DNA from: CAZYJR01 sp964647905
GTDB lineage: Bacteria; Desulfobacterota; DSM-4660; Desulfatiglandales; HGW-15
Assembly: GCA_964647905.1 (NCBI GenBank)
Contig: CAZYJR010000004.1
Coordinates: forward strand, 112,194-176,193
Direction: 5' to 3'
Length of the DNA stretch: 64,000 nucleotides
A model generated the notes under the pieces. The model did no database searches. It had not been told where the DNA came from and saw only the letters and a list, made by a program, of their open reading frames with translations. Position 1 is the stretch's first letter. Each line of letters begins with the position of its first letter. The translations under genes and the position numbers were made by a program. Shown here in pieces: positions 32,919 to 40,490 of the stretch.

Positions 32919-33088
32919 CATTGGGGTGAGGGTGGTGGATACAAGGAAGTGAACGCCGGCTTCCTGTAGTCGTCCGGTGCGGCTCCCGCGACAACCTGTT
33001 CCAGAGCAATCGCGAATTCACCGGGATTGAAAGAGCGGCCCTCCCGGACCTCGGGGCGGGGCGTGACGACCTTGTACCAAGGATTCAT
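32918..33088 (-). pseudogene. N-terminal fragment of a DUF499-type anti-phage ATPase
   Basis: From ATG 33088 about 44 residues (NPWYKVVTPRPEVREGRSF, then NPGEFAIALEQVVAGAAPDDYRKP) match the start of DUF499 proteins, large ATPases of over 900 residues in DUF1156/DUF499 defence operons. After DDYRKP about a dozen unrelated residues run to a stop at the 92-bp repeat. The Walker region is gone. The ATG follows the DUF2283 stop by two bases, so this was the next gene in the operon. Confidence 0.65.
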
Positions 33089-33090
33089 GT

Positions 33091-33291
33091 TCACCCCGCG
33101 GCCTCATACTCGATCTTGCCCGCATCGGTTACGCGCTTGGAGGCGTCGAGAATTTCCAGGGAGACGAGATTCCCGAACTCGTCGTAGTCCAGGATCACGC
33201 CGGGCTTGTCCTCATCGCTCTCGGCCACCGCCACGCGCTCCTGAAGAAGCACGCTCAGCGTATCTGTCTTTCTGTCATAGGTAACCTTCAT
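33091..33291 (-). CDS. DUF2283 protein (antitoxin-like)
   Basis: The 66-residue product (KVTYDRKTDTLSVLLQ, then GVILDYDEFGNLVSLEILDASKRV) is a clear DUF2283 protein. Its ATG overlaps the DUF4258 stop as ATGA. DUF4258/DUF2283 pairs behave like TA modules in gene neighbourhoods, with DUF2283 as probable antitoxin (inference from neighbourhood patterns). Confidence 0.82.
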   Translation of the reverse strand: MKVTYDRKTDTLSVLLQERVAVAESDEDKPGVILDYDEFGNLVSLEILDASKRVTDAGKIEYEAAG

Positions 33292-33563
33292 GTCTGGTTC
33301 CTCCAGTATTTTGAAATCTTGCTCGTTCGGTACACGGTGACCACCTCGGCAGGATTGCGATCCACGTCCACGAATACACGAACCAGATACAACCGCCCCC
33401 CGATCGTCACCCGCGACTGCAGCACCTTTCTGCCGGGGCGGACGCCCTCGCGCTGCTCGGGACTGCTCAGGACCTGATGGACAAGCGATTCTTCGATCCC
33501 GCGCCGTTGCATCTCGAAGGCCGCATGAGGCGTGATCGAATAGGTCTCTACGGGTTCCGCCAT
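33288..33563 (-). CDS. DUF4258 protein (toxin-like)
   Basis: The 91-residue product starts at ATG 33563, five bases after GAGG. SITPHAAFEMQRRGIEESLVHQVLSSPEQRE followed by LVRVFVDVDRNPAEVVTVYRTSKI is the DUF4258 pattern, a small barrel distantly related to RelE-like nucleases. It begins right at the stop of the DUF1156 fragment, showing it belonged to that operon or was inserted with it. Confidence 0.8.
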   Translation of the reverse strand: MAEPVETYSITPHAAFEMQRRGIEESLVHQVLSSPEQREGVRPGRKVLQSRVTIGGRLYLVRVFVDVDRNPAEVVTVYRTSKISKYWRNQT

Positions 33564-33565
33564 CA

Positions 33566-33822
33566 CTACCTCGGCACCGCCAACAGCATGGCATCCAGCA
33601 GCCGCTTTTCCTCGCTCCCCCTCGGGAAGAGGGCCGTCAGCGCGTTCGCCAGCCGCAGGAAATCCGGTCCACGCTGCACCTCGCCCTTCAACAGCGCGCG
33701 TGGCGCATGGGACTGGCTGGCGGCCTGCAGCAGCATGGCCGCATGGACCCGATCCAGGGTGGTTGCATCGCGCTGTGACTTTATCGACTCCGGACTCCGA
33801 TCAGAACCCTTTGCCTTCCGGC
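33566..33822 (-). pseudogene. C-terminal fragment of a DUF1156-type anti-phage DNA methylase
   Basis: Reading minus from about 33822 to the TAG at 33568-33566, the translation includes SPESIKSQRDATTLDRVHAAM, then GPDFLRLANALTALFPRGSEEKRLLDAMLLAVPR. This is the tail of DUF1156-containing methylases, which are normally over 900 residues. The rest is cut off exactly at the 92-bp repeat (33827). Stop and next start overlap (TAGTGATG), so the operon order was DUF1156, DUF4258, DUF2283, DUF499. Confidence 0.65.
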
Positions 33823-33826
33823 CGCT

Positions 33827-33918
33827 ACAGGATAGGAACTTGGTTTTGAATAGCAGAATAGCGCAAGGCCTCTTTGGGTATCAACAAAAAATTCATATGT
33901 AGTGGCCGGGAAAACGCT
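33827..33918 (+). repeat. 92-bp direct repeat, right copy
   Basis: Partner of 32827-32918. It truncates the DUF1156 fragment. On the minus strand both copies can encode a TTYxFxVDTQRGLAL-type peptide, so the repeat may come from a gene end. Confidence 0.9.
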
Positions 33919-33928
33919 TGTTGGCCTC

Positions 33929-34264
33929 TTAATAGATGCAAGCATCCAAGATGGACAGCACTTCAGAGAGCAGCTCATCACTGCCATATTCGATTAGCTT
34001 GGCACGACGTTCGCGAAAATCAACAGATTTAACTTGCTCAACCATAATGAAACCTGTCAGCTTACTGTCACTGGGAATAGGGACGTGAAAGGGGAAACCA
34101 CGCTCTGTTTTCGTAACTGGGCATACGATAGCCAAACCTGTACTTCGATTGAACAGATCCTTGCTGACTACCAAAGCCAGCCGTCGACCTTTCTGTTCAT
34201 GGCCGGATTGTGGATCAAATGTAATTGCTATAATGTCCCCTTGCTTTGGGACATATGCAGCCAT
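33929..34264 (-). CDS. mazF: MazF-type endoribonuclease toxin
   Basis: The 111-residue product starts right after the mazE stop. It has the PemK/MazF core: PKQGDIIAITFDPQSGHEQKGRRLALVVSKDLFN with the catalytic Arg region, then VCPVTKTERGFPFHV and IMVEQVKSVDFRERRAK. MazF cleaves mRNA at short sequence motifs. Gene order antitoxin-toxin and the tight spacing fit a complete, probably active TA module. Confidence 0.93.
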   Translation of the reverse strand: MAAYVPKQGDIIAITFDPQSGHEQKGRRLALVVSKDLFNRSTGLAIVCPVTKTERGFPFHVPIPSDSKLTGFIMVEQVKSVDFRERRAKLIEYGSDELLSEVLSILDACIY

Positions 34265-34513
34265 TTACCAGTTTTCCTTGCCAACCGGATCAACCCAGTC
34301 GACTTCGCCGGTTTTGTGATTTTCAGGAATACGTGCAACGAGATCCTTAAGACTGTGCTTGCCACGTATCTTTTTGGCAGGGGTGACAATCATAATACCG
34401 TCTCTAACACTAATATCCACTTCGTCACCAACTCCAAGTTGCGCATCCGCGAGCAGGCTCTTTGTAAGGCGAAGCCCTTGGCTATTGCCCCATTTCTGAA
34501 TTTTGGCATGCAT
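34265..34513 (-). CDS. mazE: MazE-type antitoxin
   Basis: The 82-residue product starts at ATG 34513 after AAGGAGG. The AbrB/MazE DNA-binding pattern KIQKWGNSQGLRLTKSLLADAQLGVGDEVDISV is followed by an acidic tail with WVDPVGKENW that wraps the toxin. It is transcribed with mazF and would autorepress the pair. Confidence 0.93.
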   Translation of the reverse strand: MHAKIQKWGNSQGLRLTKSLLADAQLGVGDEVDISVRDGIMIVTPAKKIRGKHSLKDLVARIPENHKTGEVDWVDPVGKENW

Positions 34514-34567
34514 TTGGCCACCTCCTTATTGTGTATATCCGAAGTATAGCCACCACGAGCTAAACGG

Positions 34568-34825
34568 TCAAGAATTATTACTATAATTCCACTCCTCAAC
34601 TACAGGAGGCGCACAATCTGAATCTCGGTCGAGATCAATCAACACCATCCAAGACGCATAGCGGGCTGCGTTATTATAGGCGTCGATTTTTTTGCGCAAC
34701 AATGACTTCCCGTTCTTTCCGTACACCGTTCCAGGTACACCGCCGGCGTGTGCGATGAGCTTTCGCACCACAGCTTCGTCCACGATGCCTTCCACAGCAG
34801 CTGTAACAGTCGCCGGATCCGTCAT
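34568..34825 (-). pseudogene. Truncated TOPRIM/DUF4276-like partner of the AAA ATPase
   Basis: The frame begins right after the ATPase stop (3 bases) and gives 85 residues. VEGIVDEAVVRKLIAHAGG, with an early Glu, then ASWMVLIDLDRDSDCAPP, with the D-x-D-x-D acidic triad, fit a TOPRIM-like nuclease partner. Homology stops near VVEEW and a few random residues (NYSNNS) end the frame at a junction near 34592. Usual partners are about 200 residues. The family name is less certain than the truncation. Confidence 0.55.
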
Positions 34826-34827
34826 TT

Positions 34828-35985
34828 CTAGCGATCGCCAAACAGCGGTAGTTGTTCCGCGTTCTCCGGTTTTGTTTTGGGTATCACAATGTCAGCCAGC
34901 GAAAGCCCCCCTTCGAGAAGAGCACGCATGTCACCCAAGGAACCAGCCGGTTTCACTTCCGTGCCCTCACGGCTTGGATTGAGCAACAGCACCTCGTCCA
35001 GCCCGATGCCCTCATCACGCAACAGCTCGGAAGAATGCGTACTTATAAACACTTGTCTTGCTGTTCTACGTTGCACACGCGCCAGCATCTGAGGAAGTAC
35101 TTGGACGATCTCAGGATGCAGAGAGAGTTCAGGTTCTTCCAGCAATAGTGGCCCTCCCCCCTCCATGGCAACCCAGAGAAGACCCATAAGCCGCAACGTG
35201 CCGTCTGAAAATTGATCTTCGTTTTGCCAAGCACCCTGCGGCCGCCAATGGTCATATTTCGCGCGCAGGTGAGGAGTACCTCGTGGATCTCGCCACAATT
35301 CAATCTCGCGCAACTGCGGTACGGCGACACGCAGCGCAGCTTGGATTTTTCGTAGCCGTGCATTACGGGTCTTTTCCTGAGTTTTGGCGATTTGCTCGAG
35401 GAAGTCACCGCCAAACGGATCGTTCGAACGACCGACGGAACGGTCGGGTTCTCGAACAAGCTGCGGGACGATATGCAGATACCGAACCGTCTCAAAAAAA
35501 GTAACCAACGACCGGAAAGGTCGGTTGACGTTCACTTGTTCTAAGTACGTCTGAGTCAACCGGGCAGGATCCTCCTTATCATCCTTGTTTGGTCGTTCCA
35601 AAAGAACGTTACCTTCTCCAAGAACCCGCTCCCTACGTACAAGCGGGCGGCGTTGGCTGTCTTGATGAAAGGCTAGCTCATAGGTCCATGTAGACTCGCC
35701 ATCCGGGGTTTCCAGCTCTAGCTTGATCTCGATATCGGGCCGACTCCTCGCTGCGAGACAACGAATTGCACTCACGCCGCCCCGACGTGTGACTGCTTCC
35801 TGGAAACCACCCCCTGAGGATGCGAGATCCCTTACGAAACGAAATACGTCCAACAAGTTCGACTTGCCGGAGGCATTCGGCCCGACCAGAAAAGCTCGGT
35901 CTGCCATTGCGATATCGACGTTCAGGAAGTTTTTCCAGTTCTGGAGCTGCAGTCGGGTGAATCGCAACCGCTCTTTATCGCTCAT
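34828..35985 (-). CDS. AAA ATPase of the RecF/OLD-like type (defence-associated)
   Basis: The 385-residue product starts at ATG 35985 after GGAGGG. Walker A GPNASGKSN, the ABC-like signature region QFSDGTLRLMGLLW, Walker B PLLLEEPELSLHPE and the His-switch IFISTHS-type segment (QVFISTHSSELL) are present. This architecture is shared by OLD, PARIS and Gabija-like ATPase components that sense phage proteins or DNA. The adjoining TOPRIM-like gene is truncated, so any two-gene defence function is probably lost. Confidence 0.85.
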   Translation of the reverse strand: MSDKERLRFTRLQLQNWKNFLNVDIAMADRAFLVGPNASGKSNLLDVFRFVRDLASSGGGFQEAVTRRGGVSAIRCLAARSRPDIEIKLELETPDGESTWTYELAFHQDSQRRPLVRRERVLGEGNVLLERPNKDDKEDPARLTQTYLEQVNVNRPFRSLVTFFETVRYLHIVPQLVREPDRSVGRSNDPFGGDFLEQIAKTQEKTRNARLRKIQAALRVAVPQLREIELWRDPRGTPHLRAKYDHWRPQGAWQNEDQFSDGTLRLMGLLWVAMEGGGPLLLEEPELSLHPEIVQVLPQMLARVQRRTARQVFISTHSSELLRDEGIGLDEVLLLNPSREGTEVKPAGSLGDMRALLEGGLSLADIVIPKTKPENAEQLPLFGDR

Positions 35986-36100
35986 AACGTGCCCTCCGGC
36001 CCGTACGACGGGGGTGAATCTTAACGCACCTGCATCATGATATGAGGTTTCGCCCATTGTCTAGACAAAAAATGGCCAAACTTAAGCTCGAGGTAGCGGG

Positions 36101-36176
36101 TATGCACGCTTCGTGCCGCCGCCCTCGGCCGCTCCGGGTCCACGACCGCCTCGACCGCTTGACCGTGATTTCGTAC
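36101..36176 (+). repeat. 76-bp perfect direct repeat, right copy of the island
   Basis: Partner of 32154-32229. Its last bases supply the -35 hexamer of the pilus promoter. Confidence 0.95.
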
Positions 36177-36186
36177 GTGTTATCAT
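36159..36186 (+). promoter_or_regulatory. Promoter of the MSHA-like pilus operon
   Basis: TTGACC (36159-36164), a 16-base spacer and TATCAT (36181-36186). The -35 hexamer lies in the 76-bp repeat and the -10 just outside it. The first gene starts 42 bases downstream. Confidence 0.5.
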
Positions 36187-36227
36187 CTCCTGGCTTCCCG
36201 CTTCTCCCTTTGCCCGGCGGTCTCAGC

Positions 36228-37943
36228 ATGAGCACAGAGAAAGACATTTCCTCCACCGAGATGCTCTTGAAGGTCATTCGCCGGAGAGAGGGCGGCGGCG
36301 TCAACCCCGGAGGCCTCTCTTCAAAGGGCTTCATGGAAAGGGCCAAGGAGAGATGGCTCGCCTCGGGCTCCAAGAAGTGCCTGGGCGTGGAGATATCAGG
36401 GAGCGTGCTCAACCTGGTCAAGACCCGGTGGACCGGAATGGGCTGGGAGGTCCTTCATGCCGGGTCGGAACGGATGCCCGGGGGCATGAACCTTGATCAT
36501 CCGGATTTTCCCGGATTCCTCAAGGAGCGCCTGCAGGAGCTCGGCAAGGACGGGCGGGTCGATGCCTGGGTCTGCCTATCCCCCTCCAAGGGGGAGGTAT
36601 GGAACACCCGCATTCCCAAGCTCAAGAAAGGACTGAGCAACGCGGTTTACTGGTCCGCCAGGAAGGAGAAGACGTTCGAGCGGGAGGAATACCTTTTCGA
36701 CTATGGGATCAAGGGCGAGGCGGTGGAGGACGGGGCCCGGAAGCTGCTGGCCGAGGTGGCGGTCGCATCCGCCTGGGACGTGGAGCAATGGAGGAGGCTC
36801 TTCGCCCGTCTCGGATACCCCTTGAAGGGGGTCACCCTACCCGCCTTTGCCCTGGACAACCTGTTCGCGGGGGGATGGGCCGAATCCGGGGAAGGGGCTT
36901 ATGCGGTCCTTCACATCGGGGAAGACACATCCTTCGTAGAGATCAACGACCGTCAAGGCATCCTTTTCAGCCGGGTGATAAGGACCGGAAGGGACGCGGT
37001 CCTGGATGCGCAGGCCGAGGCCGGGCAAGGCGGCGGCGGGGAAGACCCGCCGCGGGACAAACTCTTGGAGGCCATCTCTCCGGCCCTGGAGCGGATCGCA
37101 CGGCAGGTGGAAAGGACCATCGACCACTCCGTGAATATTCTTGGAAACCCTGCCCCAGAGGCGCTTTATTTCTCCGGGGGGCCGGCCTCGCTGCCCGGGG
37201 TCTCCGGATTCTTCAGCGAGCAATTGGGGCTCCGGGTGGAGACTCTGGACATACTGGATCCGGTCTCGGGGCGCGTCTCAGGGGACGCATCAGTCCCCGG
37301 GCCGGGGGACCGGCACTCGCCGGTCGTCTCGGCCGGGGCGGCCATGCCGTCGAAGAGGACGATCAACTTTCTCCATACCGCTCTGGACAGGGACCGGGAG
37401 AGGGCGGCCCTCAGGAACACCAGTGCCGTGGCCGGCACATGCGCCCTGATGTTCGTCCTTGTCGCGGGCTGCTGGTGGTCGGCCGAGCGCCGCCTGGAGC
37501 AGGCCAGGGCCCGGGTGGCCGCCCTGGAGGAGCGCCTGGAGGAGTATTCCCCGAGAACAACCAAGGAGATGATCCTGGACCTGGCAGGGGAGATCCGGCG
37601 GGACAGAGAGACCCTGCGCGAGTACGCGCGGAGGCTTCGCCCGGTCGCGGTCCTAAAGGAAATCAGCCGGACCACTCCTGACGGCCTATCCCTCAGGAGC
37701 CTCACCCTCGATAACGTCGATTCCGGGGACGGCACACTTGTCTTGGAAGGCTTCATCAGGGGCGACAACGCCCGATTCGACTCCCGCCTGACCGCCTATC
37801 TCTTGGGCCTGAGGCGCTCCCCCCTTTTCCGGGATTGCTCGGTCAGGGACTCCGGCCTGGAATCCTTGAGCTCGGGGGAGCAGGTCTTGAGATTCACCCT
37901 GGATGTTGAAATGGAAGAGGTTCAGGATGATCCGGTGGCATGA
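36228..37943 (+). CDS. MshI-like PilM/PilN fusion protein
   Basis: The 571-residue product begins at ATG 36228. Residues about 45-370 form a PilM-like actin fold (KCLGVEISGSVLNLVKTRW, then AYAVLHIGEDTSFVEI, then ALYFSGGPASLPGV). A transmembrane helix lies at about 403-418, followed by a coiled coil and a PilN-like region (LKEISRTTPDGLSLRSLTLDN). PilM and PilN are separate in most type IV pili. It forms the inner-membrane alignment complex. The reading frame extends upstream through the repeat, but that part is not natural. Confidence 0.8.
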   Translation: MSTEKDISSTEMLLKVIRRREGGGVNPGGLSSKGFMERAKERWLASGSKKCLGVEISGSVLNLVKTRWTGMGWEVLHAGSERMPGGMNLDHPDFPGFLKERLQELGKDGRVDAWVCLSPSKGEVWNTRIPKLKKGLSNAVYWSARKEKTFEREEYLFDYGIKGEAVEDGARKLLAEVAVASAWDVEQWRRLFARLGYPLKGVTLPAFALDNLFAGGWAESGEGAYAVLHIGEDTSFVEINDRQGILFSRVIRTGRDAVLDAQAEAGQGGGGEDPPRDKLLEAISPALERIARQVERTIDHSVNILGNPAPEALYFSGGPASLPGVSGFFSEQLGLRVETLDILDPVSGRVSGDASVPGPGDRHSPVVSAGAAMPSKRTINFLHTALDRDRERAALRNTSAVAGTCALMFVLVAGCWWSAERRLEQARARVAALEERLEEYSPRTTKEMILDLAGEIRRDRETLREYARRLRPVAVLKEISRTTPDGLSLRSLTLDNVDSGDGTLVLEGFIRGDNARFDSRLTAYLLGLRRSPLFRDCSVRDSGLESLSSGEQVLRFTLDVEMEEVQDDPVA

Positions 37944-38475
37944 GATAGCCGCAAACAGAAGGGCCCTGGCCTATATCCTCTTCAGCGTGGTCGTCTTGAC
38001 CGCCATGGTGGTGGTGGGTATCCTGCCTGTAAGAAGAGAGGCCGCAAAGACCGAGAGGAGGGCGCGGGTCTTAGAGGCCCGGCTGGAGGAGCAGAAGGTC
38101 TTTGGTCCGTTGTACACGAGCCTGAAGCAGGGAAGGGATGAAAGCGGCCTCCTTGAAGCCGTCCCCGGTGGAGGGCCGGACGGGAGGAAGCCTTTTACCA
38201 TTGACAATGCTCCTTCGATTCTCTCTTCTATGGCCGAGTCGGCGGGCCTCGAGCGGGCGGTCTTTACCCCGGACCCCGGGTCCCTGGCCCGGGCCTCCGA
38301 CCTGCTGCTGATCAAGGGCGACCTGGGAGGCGGGTACCCGGCTTTCGGAGATTTCCTCGCCGAGCTGGTGGTTTGTCCTGCCTTTCATTCCGTCGAGTGG
38401 CTGGAAATCAGGAGCGGAAGACACGCCCCGGAGTACGCGCTCAAGGTCTGGATGAAGACGGGCCGAGACCCTTGA
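37927..38475 (+). CDS. MshJ/PilO-like alignment protein
   Basis: The 182-residue product starts at ATG 37927, overlapping the MshI-like gene by 17 bases. A transmembrane helix (AYILFSVVVLTAMVVVGIL) is followed by a coiled coil and a small ferredoxin-like domain (FGDFLAELVVCPAFHSVEWLEI). It is the usual partner of PilN in the alignment complex. Confidence 0.75.
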   Translation: MIRWHEIAANRRALAYILFSVVVLTAMVVVGILPVRREAAKTERRARVLEARLEEQKVFGPLYTSLKQGRDESGLLEAVPGGGPDGRKPFTIDNAPSILSSMAESAGLERAVFTPDPGSLARASDLLLIKGDLGGGYPAFGDFLAELVVCPAFHSVEWLEIRSGRHAPEYALKVWMKTGRDP

Positions 38476-38503
38476 GGGGCTCGGGTGCGGATCGGGAGCG
38501 GCG

Positions 38504-38983
38504 ATGGGCGGGAGAGAAAAGGTGTTGGTCGCCCTGATGGTGGTCGCCTTGGGCTACGGCGGGTTCGAGCTCCTGCTCTCCTCTTCGAAGGGCGGGGGGG
38601 AGGAGACGCCCCGGGCCGGAGATCCCGGGCCCCGGGACCTGGTCCGGCGCGTAGCGGAGGACCTGGAGCAGGCCGAACCCGGCTCGCAGGAGACCTACTT
38701 GCTGAGACTGGCCGCTGCGGGCTGGCAGGGGGATCCCTTCTGGGTCCGGCCCGAGGAGCCTCCCAGGGAGGAGCCGGTCGCCGAGGAGGACCCGGGCCCG
38801 CTGGAATACACGGGCTACCTGGAAGTGAACCAGCGGAGGATGGCGATAATCAACGGCGTGGAATACGAGGTGGGTGAAGAGCTGGAGCAGGGAGGCGCGG
38901 TCTTGAAGAGCATCACCCCGAGCGAGGTGGTGCTGGAATCCACCGGGTCGGGGCGGAAGATCTCCGTCCCTTACGTGGAGTGA
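38504..38983 (+). CDS. MshK/PilP-like protein
   Basis: The 159-residue product has an N-terminal anchor helix (KVLVALMVVALGYGGFELLL), a disordered linker and a small beta-domain (YTGYLEVNQRRMAIINGVEYEVGEELEQGG, then IPS-type EVVLES). It matches the PilP/MshK homology region that bridges the alignment complex and the secretin. It sits between PilO-like and secretin genes as in MSHA operons. Confidence 0.75.
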   Translation: MGGREKVLVALMVVALGYGGFELLLSSSKGGGEETPRAGDPGPRDLVRRVAEDLEQAEPGSQETYLLRLAAAGWQGDPFWVRPEEPPREEPVAEEDPGPLEYTGYLEVNQRRMAIINGVEYEVGEELEQGGAVLKSITPSEVVLESTGSGRKISVPYVE

Positions 38984-38990
38984 TGCGAGT

Positions 38991-40469
38991 TTGGCTTTCG
39001 CGAGGAACTTTCTCCGGCACCTTGTTACGTGGCTTGCCTGGGCCCTTGTCGCTTCCTACTTCACCGGGTGCGCCCCTCCCCCCGAACCCGAATCCGATCC
39101 CTTTGTAGACGAATGGCTGGAGCGCGCAGAGGTTTCAAAGGGTCACTCTCCGAAGGCAACGGAGAGGGAGACCGTTGAAATCGACCGGACGGACAAGGAG
39201 CTCGACCGGGTAGAGGAACCGAAGCCTGAAAGGCCGCTTCCCCGCGACAAGGTCACCCTGAGGCTCCATGACGCCCCGGTCCGAACCGTGCTGCGAGCCA
39301 TGGCCAGGGCCGCGGGCCAGAACATCCTGATCAATGAGACCGTGACCGGGACAATGAGCGTGAACATAGAGGAAGTGCCTTGGGATGACGCCTTCAAGGG
39401 CATTCTGGATTCCCAGGGCCTGACCTACACCCGGCAGGGAGACATCATCCGGGTGAAGAGCATGCAGGACCTGCAGCACGAGCTGGACATGTCCGGGCTC
39501 CAGCAGGAGCTCACACGCCGGAAAATGGAGTCCGAGGGGTTCGGCCCGCTGGTCAACCGGATCATCAAGATCAACTATGCGGATGCCGAGAAGCTGAGCG
39601 AGATCCTGAAGCGATTCCTGAGCAAGGGGCGGGAAGGGGAGCCCAGGGGGCTCATAGCCGTGGACAAGGAGACCAACTCCCTCGTGGTCCAGGCTTCGCG
39701 GGACGATCTGGAGCGCATCGGGCGGATGGTGGAACACCTGGACAGGCCCAGGGCCCAGATACTGATAGAGGCCAACATAGTGGAGGCCACCCGGGAGACC
39801 GCCCGGGAGCTCGGGATGCGCTGGAGCGGCCGCTATGTCACGTCCGGCGGGTCCCTGGACGACTTCGGGGTGGTGGGCGAGCCCCGGGTGCCCGAGGAGT
39901 CCTTCCTGGGCGCTGACGGCGCCTCCCTGGGGCTGGTGGCCGGGAGGATCGCAGGAAACGTGCTCTACGCCCACCTGAGTGCCCTCCAGAGCCAAGGCAA
40001 GCTGAACATCCTGTCCAGCCCTTCGATCACCACAATGGACAACCAGATGGCCTATACAGAGCACGGGGAGAGGGTGCCTTACGAGACCACGGACGAGGAG
40101 GGCAACAGGGAGGTGGAATTCCAGGACGCGGTCCTGAGGCTGGAGGTGGTCCCCGGGATCATCGACGGCGAGCACATGAAGATGAGGATCAAGGTCAAGA
40201 AGGACGAGGTGGATTTCACCCAGACGGTCAACGGCAATCCCCTGATAAGGGCCAAGGAGACCGAGACCAACCTGGTGGTGCGCGACGGGGAGACCATCGT
40301 GATCTCGGGCCTCTCCAAGCAGACCGTGTCGGGCCGGGAGCAGGGCGCCCCCGGGCTCAAGGACTTGCCCGGCCTGGGGTGGCTGTTCAAGACCAGGGAC
40401 CGGGGAGAGGAGATGGAAGAGTTCCTGATTTTCATCACTCCCACGATTCTGGGGAAGAAAGCCCCTTAG
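38991..40469 (+). CDS. mshL: MshL/PilQ-type outer-membrane secretin (lipoprotein)
   Basis: The 492-residue product starts with TTG 38991. A signal ends at YFTGC, a lipobox. An STN/N0 domain (KVTLRLHDAPVRTVLRAMARAAGQNILIN), an N1 (SEILKRFLSKG) and the C-terminal secretin gate follow (VEATRETARELGMRW to GNPLIRAKETETNLVVRDGETIVISGL). The gate forms the channel through which the pilus leaves. Secretins anchored by lipid need no separate pilotin. Confidence 0.9.
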   Translation: MAFARNFLRHLVTWLAWALVASYFTGCAPPPEPESDPFVDEWLERAEVSKGHSPKATERETVEIDRTDKELDRVEEPKPERPLPRDKVTLRLHDAPVRTVLRAMARAAGQNILINETVTGTMSVNIEEVPWDDAFKGILDSQGLTYTRQGDIIRVKSMQDLQHELDMSGLQQELTRRKMESEGFGPLVNRIIKINYADAEKLSEILKRFLSKGREGEPRGLIAVDKETNSLVVQASRDDLERIGRMVEHLDRPRAQILIEANIVEATRETARELGMRWSGRYVTSGGSLDDFGVVGEPRVPEESFLGADGASLGLVAGRIAGNVLYAHLSALQSQGKLNILSSPSITTMDNQMAYTEHGERVPYETTDEEGNREVEFQDAVLRLEVVPGIIDGEHMKMRIKVKKDEVDFTQTVNGNPLIRAKETETNLVVRDGETIVISGLSKQTVSGREQGAPGLKDLPGLGWLFKTRDRGEEMEEFLIFITPTILGKKAP

Positions 40470-40490
40470 CGGGTGCCGGAAAGAGCTCCG

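Noticed and set aside
33781..33987. 68-residue minus-strand protein over the right 92-bp repeat
   Set aside because: Made by the repeat and a frame change; the real coding signal there is the DUF1156 tail in another frame.
36042..36227. Upstream extension of the MshI-like protein through the 76-bp repeat
   Set aside because: The extension crosses the repeat and the predicted promoter; ATG 36228 is the natural start.
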